DNA of 45,406 bases from an uncultured Anaerolineae bacterium (GTDB lineage Bacteria; Chloroflexota; Anaerolineae; Aggregatilineales; Phototrophicaceae). The notes under the pieces are model-generated. The model was given only the letters and a program-made list of their open reading frames with translations. It was not told the DNA's origin and made no database searches. The stretch spans positions 1 to 45,406 of the forward strand of contig CALDYP010000042.1 in assembly GCA_937944445.1 (NCBI GenBank). The letters run 5' to 3'. Below are positions 17,273 to 24,502 of this stretch, piece by piece. A program made the position numbers and the translations under genes. Within the stretch, counting starts at the first letter, position 1; the number at the start of each line of letters is the position of its first letter.

Positions 17273-18061
17273 ATGGCCATCGACTACATGATCCAATACC
17301 CCTGCCCACCGCGCGCCGAGCTGGGCGATGAGACGATCCTTGACCTGCTGAAAGAGCAAGAGCGCGCGCAGATGATCATCCACGCCTACCGCGCCAGCGG
17401 AGACAACCGCCCGCCCAGTGAGATGGGCTTTGAGTTCACTCGCCGCACGCCCGAAGGCGAAGAGGGCACGCAGTTGATCGTGGTGCAGGATGTGCTCGAC
17501 CGCGTGGAGCAGTTGAAAGCGCTGGAACACCACTGCGCCCAGTGCCCGGCCAATCGTCTGGGCAAGCCCTACGGCTGCGCGGGCTTCATTGAGTACCCGA
17601 TCAGCGCGGCGGGCGAGGCGTGGCTGCTCAATCGGCTGCCGTCGCTGCAAGAGCCGCTGCTGTGGCTGCTGCTCAAGCAGGGGGTGGAGAACTTCATGTA
17701 CGATGGGCGGGACATCGCCGCGCTGCGCGCTGCCAGCGATGCCTACTTCGAGGCGCGCTCTGCCCCGACACGGCGACTCAACGAGTTTGACCTAACAGGC
17801 GACCAAGTCTTTGAGATGATCTTCAACGTCGGGACGATCCAGCCCAACCATGCGGGGGTGCTGCTGCTGTTTTTCCACGCCATCCGGCGCGATCTAGAAG
17901 CGGACGCGATCATCCACATCGGCGAGGCCGACTACCGCGCCTACCCCTTCCTGATCGAACCTGAGCGCACCGACGACGCCACGATTGACGAGTTGAAGGC
18001 GTTCTTCAACGCGCTTTACGTGGCGTGGGCGCTCAAAGTGCCGCTGTTCGTCGCGCCCTAA
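17273..18061 (+). CDS. unrecognised 262-aa protein with CxxC...C motif
   Basis: I do not recognise this family. The protein is soluble (262 aa), acidic, without signal peptide or membrane segments. Its most striking part is HHCAQCPANRLGKPYGCAGF (about residues 84-103), a CxxC followed ten residues later by a third Cys, preceded by two His. This could bind zinc or an iron-sulfur cluster. C11 is a further candidate ligand. The remainder is predicted mixed helix and strand. The ATG at 17273 follows GAGAGGCATTCGCTC, a weakly placed ribosome site. The gene precedes recF by 85 bp. Codon use matches its neighbours, so it looks native and expressed. Confidence 0.75.
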   Translation: MAIDYMIQYPCPPRAELGDETILDLLKEQERAQMIIHAYRASGDNRPPSEMGFEFTRRTPEGEEGTQLIVVQDVLDRVEQLKALEHHCAQCPANRLGKPYGCAGFIEYPISAAGEAWLLNRLPSLQEPLLWLLLKQGVENFMYDGRDIAALRAASDAYFEARSAPTRRLNEFDLTGDQVFEMIFNVGTIQPNHAGVLLLFFHAIRRDLEADAIIHIGEADYRAYPFLIEPERTDDATIDELKAFFNALYVAWALKVPLFVAP

Positions 18062-18102
18062 GCGAGGCCTTGCGCCTGCCCATCCAAACGGGCGCGGCTT
18101 TC

Positions 18103-18111
18103 TGTTATAAT
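18103..18111 (+). promoter_or_regulatory. extended -10 promoter of recF
   Basis: TGT directly followed by TATAAT (18106-18111), a consensus extended -10. The predicted transcript start near 18118 gives a leader of about 29 nt. Confidence 0.65.
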
Positions 18112-18146
18112 CACAGCCCTGCCCACTGGATCTGTCGCCCGATTTC

Positions 18147-19355
18147 ATGCGTGTTGAGCATCTGTCGCTGACCAACTTCCGCAACTACGCACGGCTGGAG
18201 CTGACGCTGCCCACGCAGCCGGTTGTGCTCGTTGGCGAGAACGCGCAGGGCAAGACCACTCTGCTAGAATCGCTCTATTACTTGGCGACGACGCGCTCCC
18301 CCTACGCCACCAGCGACCGCCAGCTGATCCACTGGCGCACCGAGAAAGATCCGCTGCCGTTCGCGCGCCTAGTGGGCGACATTCAGCGGCAGGGGCGGCT
18401 TACCACGCTGGACATGACGCTCGTGCTGGACAACACCGCATTAAACCCGCGCTTTCGCAAGACGATCCGCATCAACAACGTCGAAAAGCGCGTAATGGAC
18501 GCGGTGGGGCTGCTGAACGCGGTGATGTTCCTCCCGCGCGATCTAACGCTGGTAGAGGGCACGCCCAGCAACCGCCGTGACTTCATCAACGACACACTTT
18601 CACAGGTGGACGCGGGCTACCTCAAAGCGCTCGACGACTATGAAAAGCACGTGTCACAGCGCAACGCGCTGCTGCGGCGCATCGCGGAACGGCGCGCCCG
18701 CCCTGTTGAGCTAGCCTACTGGGATGAACAGGTGGCCGCCACGGGCGCGGTGTTGATCGCCGGGCGGCAGCGCTTCCTGCGCGAGTTGGAAGACCGCGCC
18801 CAGCGCCAGCATCAAGCCCTCACCGGTGGGCAGGAACTGCTGACTTTGCAATATCAGCCCAGCTTTGCCCCCACCGCGCGCGCCGACGGCCAGCGCAGCT
18901 TTGACCTGCTGGGGATGGATTTGCACCGCGAACTAACCCCCGAAGAAATCGCGCCGCAGTTTCTCGAACAGCTTCAGCGCGAACAGCGCGAGTCCATCGA
19001 GCGCGGCGCAACGCTCAGCGGCCCGCACCGTGACGAGCTGCGGATGATGATCAACGGGCATGACTGTGGCTTGTTCGGCAGCCGCGGCCAAGCGCGGACG
19101 GCGGTGCTGGCGCTCAAATTGGCCGAGCTGAGCTGGATGCGCGACCAAATCGGCGAGCCGCCGCTGCTGCTGCTGGATGAGGTCATCGCTGAGCTGGACA
19201 ACAAGCGCCGCGCCTATCTGCTGTCGCAGTTGGGGGAGGACGCGCAGACACTCGTCACGACGACGGATGTCGACGTGTTCCCGTCGGAGTTCCTCGCGCG
19301 GGCAGCGGTTTGGCGCGTCCACAACGGCCAGATCGCGCAGGACGTGATGCGGTAG
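18147..19355 (+). CDS. recF: DNA replication and repair protein RecF
   Basis: 402-aa SMC-like ATPase that loads RecA at gaps together with RecO and RecR. The N-terminal sequence SLTNFRNYARLEL is typical of RecF. Walker A is GENAQGKTT (residues 30-38), the signature region LSGPHRDEL, and Walker B LLLLDEVIAELD. Length is normal. The start MRVEHL is the only sensible one, although the ribosome site is weak. It is not next to dnaN or gyrB, its common neighbours, so it has moved from the replication-origin cluster or that cluster is split in this genome. Confidence 0.95.
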   Translation: MRVEHLSLTNFRNYARLELTLPTQPVVLVGENAQGKTTLLESLYYLATTRSPYATSDRQLIHWRTEKDPLPFARLVGDIQRQGRLTTLDMTLVLDNTALNPRFRKTIRINNVEKRVMDAVGLLNAVMFLPRDLTLVEGTPSNRRDFINDTLSQVDAGYLKALDDYEKHVSQRNALLRRIAERRARPVELAYWDEQVAATGAVLIAGRQRFLRELEDRAQRQHQALTGGQELLTLQYQPSFAPTARADGQRSFDLLGMDLHRELTPEEIAPQFLEQLQREQRESIERGATLSGPHRDELRMMINGHDCGLFGSRGQARTAVLALKLAELSWMRDQIGEPPLLLLDEVIAELDNKRRAYLLSQLGEDAQTLVTTTDVDVFPSEFLARAAVWRVHNGQIAQDVMR

Positions 19356-19393
19356 GGGGCATGATGATGCTACCGCCTGCGGAAATGAAAAAC

Positions 19394-19413
19394 GGACAGG
19401 TCAGGCCCTGTCC
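19394..19413. repeat. intergenic palindrome, GGACAGG / CCTGTCC family
   Basis: Degenerate copy of the palindrome that occurs perfectly at 43916-43935 and 45335-45354: GGACAGG and CCTGTCC around a 6-nt centre, with the same flanks (AAAAAC before, CTA after). It lies between recF and the hydrolase gene, 20 bp before the next ATG. Confidence 0.65.
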
Positions 19414-19432
19414 CTATGTAATTGGAGCGTAG

Positions 19433-20152
19433 ATGACACTTGAACTGATCTGCTTGGGGACGGGGCACGGAACGACTCATGCGTTTGAAGGCCAGCCCAG
19501 CTCGTCGTTTGCTGTGCTGCTGGGCGGGGAACCGTGGCTGCTGGTGGACTGTGGCACGGGCGTCATTCGCTCGGCGTGGGCGCATTTGGGGCGGCTGCCC
19601 ACGACCGTGTTCATCACCCACAACCACCTCGACCACACGGGCGAACTGCCCTATTTAGCCAAAGCGCTGGAAGCTCGCCCGCGTGTGCTGGCGCATCCTG
19701 ACGTGATCCACCTGCTGCAGACGGTGCGCTTGCACGACGCGCCGCACGATCAACAGCGCATGATCGGGCAGATCGATTGGGTCGTGGCAGATGACCAGCA
19801 GCAGATCGCCCTTGAGGACGGTTGGCGGCTCGACCTGCACCCCGCTCAGCACGGCTATACCTGCTACGGCTTCGTGCTGTCGCGCGGCGGGCAGCCGCTC
19901 TTCAGTTACAGTGCTGACAGCGGCTACAACGCGGCGCATTATGCGTTCCTGAGTCAAGCGCTGTTCATGATTGTTGACGCACGCGCCAACGCTGGCAAGT
20001 ATCATGCGTCGTTTGAAGAGGTGGACGACTTCGCACAGGCGCACCCGCAGCACACCCTGCGCGTGGTGCACCACGGCGGCGCACAGCACACCTTCCGCGC
20101 CCCGAACATCACGCTGTGGCAGACGGGCAACCGGCTGACGGTCGTGCCTTAG
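19433..20152 (+). CDS. metallo-beta-lactamase-fold hydrolase (RNase Z-like)
   Basis: 239-aa cytoplasmic protein of the MBL superfamily. The zinc motif HNHLDHTGELP gives HxHxDH, and SYSADSGYN supplies the bridging Asp region. VVHHGG holds a late His. The overall layout (LGTGHG near the start, FAVLLGGEPWLLVDCG) resembles the RNase Z/phosphodiesterase branch more than beta-lactamases. The exact substrate, such as a tRNA 3' end or a cyclic nucleotide, is not determined. The start ATG at 19433 has GGAG at about 6 nt. Its last 4 bp overlap the end of the convergent lipoprotein gene. Confidence 0.82.
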   Translation: MTLELICLGTGHGTTHAFEGQPSSSFAVLLGGEPWLLVDCGTGVIRSAWAHLGRLPTTVFITHNHLDHTGELPYLAKALEARPRVLAHPDVIHLLQTVRLHDAPHDQQRMIGQIDWVVADDQQQIALEDGWRLDLHPAQHGYTCYGFVLSRGGQPLFSYSADSGYNAAHYAFLSQALFMIVDARANAGKYHASFEEVDDFAQAHPQHTLRVVHHGGAQHTFRAPNITLWQTGNRLTVVP

Positions 20153-20982
20153 CAGCCAAACGGGATGCTGATGTTGGGCGGGTCTTCGTGCAGGAAGAGG
20201 TCATAGCGCACGATGATCGCCCCGGTGACCGGCAGCGGCTCGTCGAACAGCGTCACGTTCTCCACGTTGAGGTTGAGGTAGTAGCGCACGACGACGTTGC
20301 GCGACGGCGAGACCCACAGCTCGCCCGACATGCCGACGATGCGGCTGTTGTCGCCCAGCGTGACATTGGGCAAGTTCAGGTCGTCGAGCGTGAAGTGGTA
20401 CTCCCAGACTTGTTCGCCGTTGACGATCGCGCGGCGCGGCAGCGCTTGCGCCTCGCGCACGCCGCCCAACACTGCCCCCGCGACCAAATTTGTGGCTAGC
20501 AGCGCCTCATCGCGGTTCGTCACGCACGCCCCATCGCGCACGAGGAACGGGTCTTCCCCCAGCAGCACCGCGTCTAGCTGGAGCGGGCGCACGTCGGGTT
20601 GGAGGGTTGTGCTGATCGTGCTGACGGTGCGGCGCGCTTGTTGCAGCACGTTGGCGGTGGTCTCGCCGCGCGTCTCGGTTGAGGCGAGGCGCGGCGTGCG
20701 CGCAAACGTGCCGTTGAAGGCGAACGAGAACTGCGCGCGGTAGCTGTCAAGCTGCGTCAGGTTGGCGTCGATGATGGGGAAGCGGACGCGCTCAAAGCCC
20801 GGCGGTGGAGCCTCGCGCGTGAGGACAGCCGCCGTGGCCGCCAGCTCAAGCGTTGTCTCAGTTGGCAGGGTGATGACGATCTCGCGCTGGCGGCAGGCCG
20901 TTAGCAGCAGCGCCAACGTCAGCAGCAGCGCACACCGTGCGGCGCGCCTGCGTGAAAAAGGGTTAGACGACGTCAGTGTCAT
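20149..20982 (-). CDS. lipoprotein of unknown function (LppX/LolA-like pattern)
   Basis: 277-aa exported lipoprotein. An Arg-rich n-region is followed by a hydrophobic stretch and a lipobox LLTAC (Cys near residue 30). The mature part contains the strand-rich segment SYRAQFSFAFNG, then repeated amphipathic strands. This pattern is seen in LolA/LppX-like lipid-binding lipoproteins, so the assignment is by pattern only. It ends in PFGC. The ATG at 20982 is chosen because it gives a normal signal peptide length. An ATG at 21015 would add 11 residues, and neither start has a good ribosome site. It overlaps the hydrolase gene by 4 bp at the 3' end. Confidence 0.72.
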   Translation of the reverse strand: MTLTSSNPFSRRRAARCALLLTLALLLTACRQREIVITLPTETTLELAATAAVLTREAPPPGFERVRFPIIDANLTQLDSYRAQFSFAFNGTFARTPRLASTETRGETTANVLQQARRTVSTISTTLQPDVRPLQLDAVLLGEDPFLVRDGACVTNRDEALLATNLVAGAVLGGVREAQALPRRAIVNGEQVWEYHFTLDDLNLPNVTLGDNSRIVGMSGELWVSPSRNVVVRYYLNLNVENVTLFDEPLPVTGAIIVRYDLFLHEDPPNISIPFGC

Positions 20983-21058
20983 TGCCACAAGGTAAGGCTT
21001 TCTCGCTTCGCACATTGTCAGAAAGGGAGTGTCTAAATTCGAACAGAGGACTCATCTA

Positions 21059-21104
21059 GCCCCCCTCAGGGGGCGCGCCCTAGCCGAGTGCTTCAGCGCT
21101 CGGC
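21059..21104. repeat. two adjacent intergenic hairpins
   Basis: GCCCCC-CTCA-GGGGGC (21059-21074) is followed by a 9-bp stem from GCCGAGTGC to GCGCTCGGC with loop TTCA (21083-21104, one G-T pair). They lie in the 266-bp gap between the lipoprotein start and the tRNA cluster. Neither has a T run, so they look like dispersed palindromes rather than terminators. Confidence 0.5.
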
Positions 21105-21165
21105 GCGACGATGAAGGCCGATGACTGTCTGTTCATCTTTAGATACTCCCGTCAGAAATTTTATC

Positions 21166-21195
21166 TTGAATCTTGCACGAAGATAATGCTATACT
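21166..21195 (+). promoter_or_regulatory. promoter of the tRNA-rpmG-secE cluster
   Basis: TTGAAT (21166-21171), an 18-bp spacer containing TGC just before the box, then TATACT (21190-21195). The predicted start is about 45 nt before the first tRNA. Confidence 0.7.
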
Positions 21196-21248
21196 TTGAA
21201 GGCCAGTGGGGTATCGTGTGCGAACGCCCTGCTGATTGTGGCACACCT

Positions 21249-21320
21249 GCCACAGTAGCTCAGTGGTAGAGCAACCGCCTTGTAAGCGGTCGGCCCTCGG
21301 TTCAATCCCGAGCTGTGGCT
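21249..21320 (+). tRNA. tRNA-Thr (TGT)
   Basis: 72-nt cloverleaf. The acceptor GCCACAG pairs with CTGTGGC, the anticodon stem is ACCGC/GCGGT and the loop CTTGTAA gives anticodon TGT (Thr, ACA). The discriminator is T. The 3' CCA is not encoded. Confidence 0.95.
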
Positions 21321-21356
21321 CTGCGAGGTGGCTCGCGCTTAACAACGTGTGAATAT

Positions 21357-21439
21357 GGGTCGGTGTCCCGAGCGGCAAAGGGGGGGGTCTGTAAAACCCT
21401 TGGCGGGAGCCTTCGCAGGTTCGAGTCCTGCCCGGCCCA
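21357..21439 (+). tRNA. tRNA-Tyr (GTA)
   Basis: 83-nt class II tRNA with a long variable arm. The acceptor GGGTCGG pairs with CCGGCCC, including a T-G pair. The anticodon loop CTGTAAA reads GTA (Tyr). The T stem is GCAGG/CCTGC. No encoded CCA. Confidence 0.95.
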
Positions 21440-21446
21440 CTGGACT

Positions 21447-21518
21447 GCCTCCCTAGCTCAGGGGTAGAGCACTTTCTTGGTAAGGAAGTGGTCATGGGTT
21501 CAAATCCCATGGGAGGCT
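21447..21518 (+). tRNA. tRNA-Thr (GGT)
   Basis: 72-nt cloverleaf. The acceptor GCCTCCC pairs with GGGAGGC. The anticodon stem is CTTTC/GGAAG (one T-G pair) and the loop TTGGTAA gives anticodon GGT (Thr, ACC/ACT). It lies 7 nt after tRNA-Tyr. No encoded CCA. Confidence 0.95.
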
Positions 21519-21563
21519 CTTGACTTCATCCGCAAGCAACCTGAACAACGAGAGTGGTGAGTT

Positions 21564-21725
21564 ATGGCGAAGAAGGGCAATCGGATTCTGGTCAAGCTGC
21601 GCAGCAGCGAAAGCGGCCACATGTACTACACGTTTAAGAACCGCCGCACGACGACGACGCGCCTAGAACTGCGCAAGTACGACCCGATTGTGCGCAAGCA
21701 CGTGCTGTACAAGGAAACTAAGTGA
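21564..21725 (+). CDS. rpmG: 50S ribosomal protein L33
   Basis: 53-aa ribosomal protein of the large subunit. It begins [12 protein letters not shown] and ends HVLYKETK, with the central [19 protein letters not shown] that is diagnostic of L33. There is no Cys, so this is the zinc-free form and it should not need a zinc ribbon. GAGTGGTGA precedes the ATG. It is located between tRNA-Thr and tRNA-Trp, directly before secE, the conserved bacterial order. Confidence 0.95.
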   Translation: MAKKGNRILVKLRSSESGHMYYTFKNRRTTTTRLELRKYDPIVRKHVLYKETK

Positions 21726-21738
21726 CGGCAGTACACAT

Positions 21739-21811
21739 AGGGGTGTAGCTCAGTTGGCAGAGTAGTGGTCTCCAAAACCATTGGTCGGGAGTTCGAGTCT
21801 CTCCACCCCTG
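21739..21811 (+). tRNA. tRNA-Trp (CCA)
   Basis: 73-nt cloverleaf. The acceptor AGGGGTG pairs with CACCCCT, the anticodon stem is GTGGT/ACCAT and the loop CTCCAAA gives anticodon CCA (Trp). The discriminator is G. It lies 13 nt after rpmG. No encoded 3' CCA. Confidence 0.95.
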
Positions 21812-21824
21812 TCCGAAAGACCAG

Positions 21825-21845
21825 ACACCGCCGTTGGGGCGGTGT
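21825..21845 (+). terminator. possible processing or termination hairpin between tRNA-Trp and secE
   Basis: Perfect 8-bp stem ACACCGCC / GGCGGTGT with a 5-nt loop, followed by a broken T run (TTGTGG). It could terminate part of the tRNA transcripts or mark a processing site before secE, which may have its own start at the TAAAGT box (21885-21890). Confidence 0.45.
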
Positions 21846-21881
21846 TTGTGGTTAAGCGGGATTCCGCCGATGAACACAACA

Positions 21882-21890
21882 TGCTAAAGT
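21882..21890 (+). promoter_or_regulatory. possible extended -10 promoter of secE
   Basis: TGC followed by TAAAGT (21885-21890), 37 bp before the secE ATG. No clear -35. It would allow secE-nusG expression independent of the tRNA promoter. Confidence 0.4.
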
Positions 21891-21927
21891 CGGTCTCATT
21901 GCCGACGACGAGTGAGGAGCAGAGAGC

Positions 21928-22404
21928 ATGACCGAAAACGCAGTTGAAGAGAAGAGCAGCCGCCGCCGCCGTCGCAAAGAGATGGCGCAGGCCGCTGAAG
22001 CTGCTGCTGCCCCTGAGCCAGCCGTGACGGCTGAGGTGCACAGCCCCATCACGCCCGGCAAAGGCCGCGCGACGCCGGGGCGCCGCACACACGAGGAAGA
22101 GGTCAAAGAAGGCAACTTCATCACGCGCGCGGTGAACGGCCTACGCGAGTACTTCAGCGATGTGCGCAGTGAGCTTGAGAAAGTTAGCTGGCCGACCCGC
22201 GAGGATGCCATCCGCCTGACGCGCATCGTGTTGATCGTGTTGGTGATCGCGGCAATCGTCATGGGCTTCATCAACTTCCTCTTCGAGCGTTTCGTGGCGT
22301 TCGGCATCCAAAACCCGATTGTGTTCGTGGTGCTGCTAGCGGCGTGTGTCGGCGTGGCCTTGTGGGTCTTTCGCGGTCAAAATGCCTCGCGGGGCAGCTA
22401 TTAG
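21928..22404 (+). CDS. secE: preprotein translocase subunit SecE
   Basis: 158-aa membrane subunit that clamps SecY in the Sec translocon. The N-terminal ~60 residues are a charged, low-complexity extension (KSSRRRRRKEM, Ala/Glu-rich). The SecE core follows: the amphipathic helix YFSDVRSELEKVSWPTRED (about 71-89), then the membrane helix at about 92-117. The family usually ends soon after this helix. Here an extra hydrophobic segment (PIVFVVLLAACVGVALWVF, about residues 129-147) predicts another membrane span. The ATG at 21928 follows GGAG. It is immediately upstream of nusG, as in most bacteria. Confidence 0.93.
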   Translation: MTENAVEEKSSRRRRRKEMAQAAEAAAAPEPAVTAEVHSPITPGKGRATPGRRTHEEEVKEGNFITRAVNGLREYFSDVRSELEKVSWPTREDAIRLTRIVLIVLVIAAIVMGFINFLFERFVAFGIQNPIVFVVLLAACVGVALWVFRGQNASRGSY

Positions 22405-22423
22405 ACGCTAGGAAAGGCCAGCC

Positions 22424-23074
22424 ATGGTAGACGATAAGCGCAGCAAACGCTTCGACCGTAAGGGGGTAGACTACGACGCCGACCCCATTTATATAGACGA
22501 ACAAGATGATCTGAATATCACGTTGGAAGAGACGCCCACGGACGATAAGAAAGAACGGGCGTGGTACGTCGTGCACTGCTACAGCGGCTATGAGAACAAA
22601 GTCAAGCAGAGCCTTGAGCAGCGCATCGGCAATCTCGGCATGCAGGACAAGATCTTCGACGTCATCATCCCGACAGAGGAAGAAATCGAGGTCAAGGACG
22701 GCAAGCGCAAGACGGTTGAGAAACGCGTCTTCCCGGGTTACATCCTCGTCGATATGATCCACGATGAGGCGAGCTGGTTTGTCGTCCGCAACACGCCGGG
22801 CGTAACGGGCTTCGTCGGCTTTGAGAAAGAGCCGACCCCCCTGAGCGCTGAGGAGGTCAAGCGCATCCTCGACCGCATGAACGACGACCGCGTACAGTTC
22901 AAAGTCAACTTCAAGATCGGCGACCGCGTGCGCATCACCAGCGGCCCGTTCAACGATTTTCGTGGGCGCGTGTCGCACATCGACCCCGACAAGGGCAAGG
23001 TGCGCGTCATGGTCGACTTCTTCGGGCGTGAGACGCCCGTTGAACTGGACTTCACTGAGGTCGACAAACAATAA
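22424..23074 (+). CDS. nusG: transcription termination/antitermination protein NusG
   Basis: 216-aa RNA polymerase-binding factor. The NGN domain starts at AWYVVHCYSGYENKVKQ (about residue 46) and includes KRVFPGYILVDM. The C-terminal KOW domain begins near FKIGDRVRITSGPFNDFRG (about 165). A 45-residue acidic N-terminal extension (YDADPIYIDEQDDLN) precedes the NGN domain, which is more than the E. coli protein has. The start at 22424 has GGAAAGG upstream. It lies 19 bp after secE and 104 bp before rplK. Confidence 0.96.
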   Translation: MVDDKRSKRFDRKGVDYDADPIYIDEQDDLNITLEETPTDDKKERAWYVVHCYSGYENKVKQSLEQRIGNLGMQDKIFDVIIPTEEEIEVKDGKRKTVEKRVFPGYILVDMIHDEASWFVVRNTPGVTGFVGFEKEPTPLSAEEVKRILDRMNDDRVQFKVNFKIGDRVRITSGPFNDFRGRVSHIDPDKGKVRVMVDFFGRETPVELDFTEVDKQ

Positions 23075-23091
23075 TCCCTTGAGAGATGAAC

Positions 23092-23106
23092 CCGCACTTT
23101 TTGCGG
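23092..23106 (+). other. small hairpin in the nusG-rplK leader
   Basis: CCGCA-CTTTT-TGCGG in the 104-bp gap between nusG and rplK. In many bacteria this gap carries the L1 autoregulatory site. I see no convincing L1-binding motif, so a regulatory role is only possible. Confidence 0.3.
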
Positions 23107-23178
23107 AGCATCTGGCGGCAGGGCAAGCACACCCACGCCGTCGAACAGCATGTCAGATAACGAGCGAGAGGTAACCCA

Positions 23179-23604
23179 ATGGCCAAGAAAGTCAAAGCAG
23201 TGGTGAAGCTGGCGATTAACGCTGGCAAAGCCAACCCCGCGCCCCCGATTGGCCCGGCGCTGGCGCAGCACGGCATCAACTTGATGGCGTTCTGCAAAGA
23301 GTACAACGCCCGCACTGCAAACCGCATGGGCGAGGTCGTTCCGGCAGAGATCACCATCTTCACCGATGGCTCTTTCAAGTTCATCCTGAAAAGCCCGCCC
23401 ACGTCCTTCCTGCTCAAACGGGCGGCCGGGGTGCAGCGCGGCGCACGCAACCAACTCACCGAGACGGTCGGGCGCGTCAAGCGCTCGCAGATCGCTGAGA
23501 TCGCTCAGGTCAAGCTAGCGGACACCAACGCCATTGACCTCGAAGGCGCGATCCGTCAGGTTGAAGGCACAGCCCGTCAGATGGGCTTAGAAATTGTCGA
23601 CTAG
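23179..23604 (+). CDS. rplK: 50S ribosomal protein L11
   Basis: 141-aa protein of the GTPase-associated centre that binds 23S rRNA with L10. Signature segments are NPAPPIGPALAQHGINLMAF and IEGTARQMG-type C-terminal residues (RQVEGTARQMGLEIVD). Length is normal. GAGAGG lies upstream of the ATG at about 7 nt. It is followed by rplA after 63 bp, so the two form the usual L11-L1 pair. Confidence 0.97.
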   Translation: MAKKVKAVVKLAINAGKANPAPPIGPALAQHGINLMAFCKEYNARTANRMGEVVPAEITIFTDGSFKFILKSPPTSFLLKRAAGVQRGARNQLTETVGRVKRSQIAEIAQVKLADTNAIDLEGAIRQVEGTARQMGLEIVD

Positions 23605-23667
23605 TTTCAATTTGATCAACAGCGTGGCAGGGCTGCCGCCCGTCATGACCACAAGGAGAACAGCACT

Positions 23668-24357
23668 ATGGCCGCTAAAGGCAAACGTTATGCAACAGCG
23701 CTGAAGGAATTCAGCCGCGATCAGTACTACCCACTGGAAGAAGCGGTGGCGCTCGCCAAGAAGATGGCCACCGCCAAGTTCGACGAGACGATTGAGATGC
23801 ACTTCCGCCTCGGCATCGACCCGCGCCAGAGCGATCAGCAGGTGCGCAGCACCGTGATGCTGCCGCACGGACTCGGCAAGACGGTGCGCGTGCTGGTGTT
23901 CGCGGAGGGCGAGGACGCACGCGCCGCGGAAGCGGCGGGCGCGGACATCGTCGCCGATGAGCAGACCATCGCCCGCATCCAAAACGAGGGCTTCCTCGAC
24001 TTTGACGCGACCATTGCCGTGCCCGCCATGATGGCGAAGGTCGGTCGTGTGGCGCGCATCCTCGGCCCGCGCGGCTTGATGCCCAACCCAAAGGCCGGGA
24101 CGGTCGTCCCAGCGGGGGAACTGCCGCGCGTCATCCAAGAGCTGAAGGCCGGTCGTCTGGAGTTCCGCAACGACAAATCGGGCAATGTGCACATGCCAGT
24201 GGGCAAGGCCAGCTTTGACCACGAGAAATTGGTAGAGAACGCCAAAGCCGCGTTCGACGCCGTGGCCGCGATGAAGCCCAGCGCGGCAAAGGGCGTCTAC
24301 ATGCGCCGCGTCGTCGTCGCCTCCACGATGGGGCCGGGCGTGCGCGTTTCGATCTAA
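23668..24357 (+). CDS. rplA: 50S ribosomal protein L1
   Basis: 229-aa L1-stalk protein, in many bacteria also the translational repressor of its own L11 operon. The motifs GPRGLMPNPKAGTV, GRLEFRNDKSGNVHMPVGK and the C-terminal MRRVVVASTMGPGVRV are diagnostic. AAGGAG precedes the ATG at 9 nt. The common next genes rplJ and rplL are absent: a strong terminator follows, then an unrelated peptidase gene. Confidence 0.97.
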   Translation: MAAKGKRYATALKEFSRDQYYPLEEAVALAKKMATAKFDETIEMHFRLGIDPRQSDQQVRSTVMLPHGLGKTVRVLVFAEGEDARAAEAAGADIVADEQTIARIQNEGFLDFDATIAVPAMMAKVGRVARILGPRGLMPNPKAGTVVPAGELPRVIQELKAGRLEFRNDKSGNVHMPVGKASFDHEKLVENAKAAFDAVAAMKPSAAKGVYMRRVVVASTMGPGVRVSI

Positions 24358-24378
24358 CGTCTCTCGCTCTGACGTCGC

Positions 24379-24410
24379 AGAGGCCGCCTTGTGCGGCCTC
24401 TTTGCGTTTT
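24379..24410 (+). terminator. strong terminator closing the secE-nusG-rplKA cluster
   Basis: A 9-bp perfect stem AGAGGCCGC / GCGGCCTCT (24379-24387 and 24393-24401), loop CTTGT, then a T-rich run ending in four T at 24407-24410. It lies 22 bp past rplA. Confidence 0.85.
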
Positions 24411-24432
24411 AAGCGATGGCCTTACTCGCGCA

Positions 24433-24461
24433 TTGCGTGGCACGAAGTCGGCTCTTATACT
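24433..24461 (+). promoter_or_regulatory. promoter of the third M3 peptidase gene
   Basis: TTGCGT (24433-24438), a 17-bp spacer and TATACT (24456-24461), about 35 nt before the ATG at 24503. Confidence 0.6.
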
Positions 24462-24502
24462 GGCATGACTGACCATCGCAAATCGCATTGAAAGGCCCAA
24501 TC

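Noticed and set aside
21139..21510. 123-codon minus-strand open frame
   Set aside because: Runs through three tRNA genes on the other strand. Such frames are a known annotation artefact.
21626..22092. minus-strand open frames across rpmG, tRNA-Trp and secE
   Set aside because: They overlap a tRNA and two conserved genes and show no protein-like features.
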